Source: Caldifarciminota bacterium (lineage in GTDB: Bacteria; Hydrothermota; Tepidihabitantia; B3-TA06). Taken from it: DNA of 9,858 bases. Made by a program: the position numbers and the translations under genes. The stretch is from NCBI GenBank assembly GCA_014729665.1, contig WJJO01000345.1, forward strand, positions 1 to 9,858, written 5' to 3'. Below, in pieces: positions 6,643 to 9,858 of this stretch; positions within the stretch are counted from its first letter, which is position 1; each line of letters opens with the position of its first letter. The notes under the pieces were generated by a model. It ran no database searches. It saw only the letters and a list, made by a program, of their open reading frames with translations, and had not been told where the DNA came from.

Positions 6643-7278
6643 ATGATTAAGAAAATACCCTGTGCAATAGCTGTCTTTGTTATCTTGATATCGATCTTTC
6701 TGAAAGGAGATGATATGGAAACCGCTGAACCCCGGCAGGTTCCCGAAGGCGTGTTCGGTATAACCCGAACGGAATGGACAGAAGACGCAACCCCCCGGGA
6801 CAGGATCGATCTTGCCCAGGCGATGAGGAGTTTTGAAGTAAAGCTTGAAGGTACGGAGAAGGCGATTGTTGAAACCAACAAGGGCAATTTCTGGATTGAG
6901 CTTTACTCAAAAGATGCGCCGAATACGGTTTCAAACTTCATAAGGCTTGGAGAATCGGGGTTTTACGATGGTCTTACCTGGCATCGCTACGTGGAAGGTT
7001 TCGTTATCCAGGGCGGTGATCCAACCGGTACTGGAATGGGTGATCCCGGCTATACGATAGATTTCGAGGAAAACGAAAGAGTTCACGAGACGGGTGCGGT
7101 CGGAATGGCCCGGAAGCCCGACATAAACTCCGCCTCATGCCAGTTCTACATTGCTCTGAATCCGCTCCCGCAACTGGACGGCAAGTACTGCGTTTTCGGA
7201 ATAGTAACCGAAGGCATGGACGCAGTCCGACAGCTCAGAGCGGCTGATACCATACTAAGGATAGAGGTGGTAAGGTAA
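6643..7278 (+). CDS. Cyclophilin-type peptidyl-prolyl isomerase, membrane-anchored or secreted (paralog 2)
   Basis: A 211-residue protein. MIKK followed by a hydrophobic run (about 6-20) looks like a signal or anchor, but unlike paralog 3 it has no lipobox cysteine at its end. The cyclophilin domain (about 72-211) has intact landmarks: WHRYVEGFVIQGGDP (113-127) carries the CypA Arg55, Phe60 and Gln63 equivalents as Arg115, Phe120 and Gln123, and CQFYI (166-170) carries the Gln111 equivalent. It should catalyse proline cis-trans isomerization, probably outside the cytoplasm. The ATG at 6643 has AGGAG at 6631-6635, overlapping the end of paralog 1. A second ATG at 6715, also with a good ribosome site, would remove the signal. 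The stop overlaps the next start as TAATG, implying translational coupling. Confidence 0.92.
   Translation: MIKKIPCAIAVFVILISIFLKGDDMETAEPRQVPEGVFGITRTEWTEDATPRDRIDLAQAMRSFEVKLEGTEKAIVETNKGNFWIELYSKDAPNTVSNFIRLGESGFYDGLTWHRYVEGFVIQGGDPTGTGMGDPGYTIDFEENERVHETGAVGMARKPDINSASCQFYIALNPLPQLDGKYCVFGIVTEGMDAVRQLRAADTILRIEVVR
6703..6717 (+). promoter_or_regulatory. Internal Shine-Dalgarno and ATG in cyclophilin paralog 2
   Basis: AAAGGAG (6703-6709) lies 5 nt before an in-frame ATG (6715-6717, Met25), exactly after the hydrophobic signal. Use of this start would give a 187-residue protein lacking the export signal. The bases also encode LKGDD, so the site may be coincidental. Confidence 0.4.
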
Positions 7279-7901
7279 TGGGTTCAAGACTGAAATTCCT
7301 TGTCGTATTTGCTGTATTGAGCCTGATTTTGGGATGCCAGAGGGGAACAATCAAGCCACCAAGAGGACCTTCCCCTACGTTTAATCTTACCCCCCAGGAA
7401 CGTATGGAACTTGCCTTAAAGGTCAGAAACAATCCCGTAGACCTTTCTGAAAAGAACTTCGCCCTGGTTGAAACCAATAAGGGTAATTTCATATTCAAGC
7501 TTTACTCCGAGGACGCCCCGAAGACCGTATCCAACTTCGTGCGTCTCGCCCGGGCCGGATTCTACGACGGGCTTACCTGGCATCGGTACAAAGGTGGATT
7601 CATAATTCAGGGTGGAGATCCGTTAGGTACGGGTGCCGGAAGCGCTGGCTACAGGATAGATTTGGAAATCTCGGGCAAATCCCATACGGAAGGCGCTGTA
7701 GGTATGGCAAGGGGAGACGACCCCAACTCGGCTTCATGTCAGTTTTACGTTGTCCTTGAGCCGTACCCGAATTTGGATGATTACTACTGCGTGTTCGGTC
7801 AGGTTACCGAAGGCATGGACGTTGTTAAACGGTTATCTGCCGGAAATAAGACGCAAGGAACCCCACCCGACACCATCATGAGGATAACAATCAGCGATTA
7901 A
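7278..7901 (+). CDS. Cyclophilin-type peptidyl-prolyl isomerase lipoprotein (paralog 3)
   Basis: A 207-residue lipoprotein with a canonical lipobox LILGC (Cys20), then a Pro-rich linker KPPRGPSP (26-33). Glutamine at +2 suggests no Lol-avoidance signal, so outer-membrane sorting is possible if the cell is diderm. The cyclophilin domain (about 60-207) has ALVETNKGNF, GFYDGLTWHRYKGGF and IIQGGDPLGTG. The CypA-equivalent Arg55, Phe60, Gln63 and Gln111 are Arg103, Phe108, Gln111 and Gln155, so it should be active as a proline isomerase on exported proteins. The W121 and H126 positions of CypA are Asn and Tyr, common in bacterial forms. A short insertion (about 188-197, SAGNKTQGTP) precedes the last strand. 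Its ATG overlaps the preceding TAA by one base. Confidence 0.92.
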   Translation: MGSRLKFLVVFAVLSLILGCQRGTIKPPRGPSPTFNLTPQERMELALKVRNNPVDLSEKNFALVETNKGNFIFKLYSEDAPKTVSNFVRLARAGFYDGLTWHRYKGGFIIQGGDPLGTGAGSAGYRIDLEISGKSHTEGAVGMARGDDPNSASCQFYVVLEPYPNLDDYYCVFGQVTEGMDVVKRLSAGNKTQGTPPDTIMRITISD

Positions 7902-7923
7902 AACCTTGCAGGATGATATTGGA

Positions 7924-8424
7924 ATGAAACGAAAAACCACAGTTCATTGCTTAGCTGTCTGCACGTTCGTCATAATCTGCCTGGCCTTTCCAGGGTGCAG
8001 GACCGAAGGGACCTATATCTGCGCCTTAATTGACGGCAGTGAGTGGAATCTTGCCGATGAACCCCAAACCATAAGATACAGGGCCGAGTATAACGAAATC
8101 GATAACCAACTGATGGTTCAGGGTTGGAGCAACAACCCTGAGTATGTTTCCGGACTGGTTATTCAAATCGCCAATCCGGGGAAGGGAACACATAATCTCG
8201 GAAAATCCTCGAACAATCAGGCGCGGATTTGGATAATTCAGCAGGGAAAGAAGAACCTCTACCGTACGGGAAAGGATAGTTGCGATGGTATGCTCAGGAT
8301 TACTGAGTTCTCAGATACCTGTGTAGCCGGTGCATTCTCTTATATCGCAACGGACGATAAAGGAATCAAAATCTCGCTCAAAAAGGGCAAGTTCAGGATG
8401 CCACTTGACTTACTGGACTTCTGA
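7924..8424 (+). CDS. Small putative lipoprotein, DUF6252-like beta protein
   Basis: A 166-residue protein from the ATG at 7924. A TTG at 7906 would add six residues ahead of the basic MKRK signal start and is less likely. The signal MKRKTTVHCLAVCTF... ends in FPGC (Cys25), a plausible though non-ideal lipobox. The mature part begins TYICALIDGSEWNLAD and alternates short hydrophobic strands (RYRAEYNEIDNQLMVQGW, SGLVIQIANPGKGTHNLG), ending KKGKFRMPLDLLDF. The opening 'IDG-x-W' and 'Y...GTHNLG' pattern recalls small lipoproteins of the DUF6252/DUF5025 type, an all-beta family of unknown function; this is recollection, not a match. It follows cyclophilin 3 by 22 bp with only AGGA about 10 nt upstream, so it is probably the last gene of the operon and less well translated. 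Confidence 0.75.
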   Translation: MKRKTTVHCLAVCTFVIICLAFPGCRTEGTYICALIDGSEWNLADEPQTIRYRAEYNEIDNQLMVQGWSNNPEYVSGLVIQIANPGKGTHNLGKSSNNQARIWIIQQGKKNLYRTGKDSCDGMLRITEFSDTCVAGAFSYIATDDKGIKISLKKGKFRMPLDLLDF

Positions 8425-8458
8425 ACCGTATTTCACACAGCTCAATACATCCGCAGAC

Positions 8459-8486
8459 TTGACTCCATATACCTAGAACGTATAAT
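8459..8486 (+). promoter_or_regulatory. Sigma70-like promoter for the propeller membrane protein gene
   Basis: TTGACT (8459-8464), a 16-bp spacer and a perfect TATAAT (8481-8486) give the best -10 box in the window. The start is predicted near 8493, leaving a leader of about 25 nt with AAGGAG at 8505-8510. Confidence 0.75.
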
Positions 8487-8517
8487 GATTTGAAATAAAA
8501 ATCCAAGGAGCGAGGAT

Positions 8518-9858
8518 ATGCCTGATCAAAAGAAGAAAGCCGGTAAGGAAAAAATCCCCGTCATCTCGGACCTGGGTAACTTAACGGACAAGGCTGTAAA
8601 AAAGATTGAGACCTCCCCCCAATTCAAATACGGCTGTACCTGGTCTATACTTCTAATTCTGGCATACCTTGCCTTCTTCGCGCTCGTTCTTTTCTTCTTA
8701 AACAAGGATCTTAACGAGACGGCCCGAACCATAAGCCACGGCAAATGGACTGAAGCAATCGTAGATTTCTTCACCGTAATGCTGCCTGTTGTGCTTCTCG
8801 ACATCGCAGTAATCTTGCTCGGATTGTTGATGTTCGTACCGGTCGGTAAAATTGCCACATCCTTTGTCTTGACCGCCCCTTCGTTCGGTTTCAAAAAAAC
8901 CTGGCCTGCCTGGCTTGCGGTAGTGCTCCTGGGTACAGGGATAGCAGCGTCCTACTTTATCAACGCCAGGAAAAGACCGGTTATTATCTGGGAGTATAAG
9001 GCGGACGGTAAAACTCAAACATGCCCGGTCACGGATAAGGATGGAAACATCTACTTCGTAGCCGCCGACAATTATCTTTACTCGGTCAACTCCTCAGGAC
9101 TAAGGCGGTGGCGTTACAGCATCGCAAATAACATGAAAGAATCATCACCTGTATTAAGCGAAGATGGCTTGATTTACTTCGGTTCCGATGATACCGCCTT
9201 TACCCTTACTCCCAATGGAAATATCGAATGGTCTTTTGAAGTAGACGGTAAAATAGCTACATCCCCTGTAATCGACAAGGAAGGTATGCCTATCTACATC
9301 GCTAACAAAGTGTTAATCCCGTTATCCGCCGATATTTTTTCCTCTAAATGGATGCGAGTGAAGATATATGCATTTGACTCCACAGATCAACCTGTCTTGA
9401 TTTACGAAGTGAATGGAAAAGTCAAAACTCCCTCTGCAATAGGACACGATGGAATCTTATATTTTGTTACCGCAAAAGGGCATCTTTTCGCCGTACGAGC
9501 CGATTCGACCAACGCAAGAATGCTCTGGAAATATCCTGAGGATACAACCATGTCCGGAGAGGTTCTTACCGCTCTGGTCGTAGACGAAAAAGGTATAATC
9601 TACTTCGGCACTGATGAAAACTACATCTACGCGGTAGGAGAAGACGGCAGGCTAAGGTGGAGGTACGAGGCTCAGGATAGGATAACCTCTTCACCTGTAA
9701 TAGACGCCGACGGTACCGTGTACTTCGGATGCAGGGATAAACACCTTTACGCCTTGACCCCGGTCGGGGACTCAGCAGTTGAACCTGAATGGATCTTCCC
9801 GACCGGCGGATATGTCGAATCCACCCCTGCAATAGGCACGGACGGAATCGTATACTTC
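8518..9858 (+). CDS. Three-helix membrane protein with PQQ-like beta-propeller, 3' end missing
   Basis: 447 codons are open to the window edge. The ATG has AAGGAG 7 nt upstream. A basic N-terminal tail (1-39) is followed by three hydrophobic segments at about 40-61, 84-109 and 129-148. From about 157 a series of blades repeats 'SSPVI-x-DG-x-IYFG-x-D-x-YLYAL-x-G-x-W-x-Y' (clear at 167-200, 208-240, 247-298, 304-339, 350-383, 390-427 and 434 to the end), typical of PQQ_2/BamB-like propellers. The blade at 247-298 has an insertion (about 264-280). No catalytic residues of quinoprotein dehydrogenases can be identified, so binding or scaffolding is likelier than an enzyme. With the N-terminus inside, three helices would put the propeller outside the membrane, although RKR right after helix 3 argues somewhat against this. 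It starts a new unit after the lipoprotein gene. Confidence 0.85.
   Translation, partial: MPDQKKKAGKEKIPVISDLGNLTDKAVKKIETSPQFKYGCTWSILLILAYLAFFALVLFFLNKDLNETARTISHGKWTEAIVDFFTVMLPVVLLDIAVILLGLLMFVPVGKIATSFVLTAPSFGFKKTWPAWLAVVLLGTGIAASYFINARKRPVIIWEYKADGKTQTCPVTDKDGNIYFVAADNYLYSVNSSGLRRWRYSIANNMKESSPVLSEDGLIYFGSDDTAFTLTPNGNIEWSFEVDGKIATSPVIDKEGMPIYIANKVLIPLSADIFSSKWMRVKIYAFDSTDQPVLIYEVNGKVKTPSAIGHDGILYFVTAKGHLFAVRADSTNARMLWKYPEDTTMSGEVLTALVVDEKGIIYFGTDENYIYAVGEDGRLRWRYEAQDRITSSPVIDADGTVYFGCRDKHLYALTPVGDSAVEPEWIFPTGGYVESTPAIGTDGIVYF

Noticed and set aside
8526..8894. Minus-strand open frames across the start of the propeller gene
   Set aside because: The plus strand has a perfect -10 box, ribosome site, three membrane helices and propeller repeats; the reverse frames show nothing.
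8560..9858. Quinoprotein alcohol dehydrogenase
   Set aside because: Blade repeats are present, but no PQQ- or calcium-binding residues could be identified and the protein has a three-helix anchor; propeller of unknown role is the safer call.

Overview
This is a bacterial window. The evidence is Shine-Dalgarno sites (up to a perfect AAGGAGGT), sigma70-like promoters and lipoprotein signal peptides. Composition looks close to 50% GC, with frequent AGG/AGA and ATA codons. An HgdC/BcrAD-type iron-sulfur activase points to an anaerobe. The mixture of GH114-like hydrolase, small V4R-like proteins, secreted cyclophilins and a membrane-anchored PQQ-type propeller would suit an uncultivated lineage such as WOR-3, TA06 or Zixibacteria, but that placement is a guess from memory.

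Layout from left to right. (1) The 3' end of a GH114/TM1410-like glycosidase (+, ends 161). (2) Two paralogous V4R/DUF2378-like proteins on the minus strand (193-768 and 1062-1643). The second seems to be transcribed from its own start codon (leaderless). The first has its own near-consensus promoter and a leader of about 190 nt with competing hairpins. (3) A compact divergent promoter region (1649-1715), followed by a 14-bp perfect palindrome in the leader of the next gene. (4) A 1363-residue activase/dehydratase-type iron-sulfur fusion (1819-5910) with two BadF/BcrAD-type ATPase domains, a DUF2229 region and an HgdB-like tail. (5) A tight operon of three exported cyclophilin paralogs (5988-7901) followed by a small putative lipoprotein (7924-8424). 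(6) A three-helix membrane protein with a C-terminal PQQ-like beta-propeller, truncated by the window end (8518-9858).

Five promoters were read by eye, one for each transcription unit whose start is visible. All have a TTGAC(A/G/T) -35 box, and four of the five have a 16-bp spacer, so the units look independently expressed. The V4R-like proteins are probable small-ligand or metal-binding proteins divergent from the activase, which could reflect a shared pathway. The right half is an envelope module: secreted proline isomerases, a lipoprotein and a membrane-anchored propeller, all with export signals. No mobile element, CRISPR array, tRNA or rRNA was seen, and no convincing rho-independent terminator.
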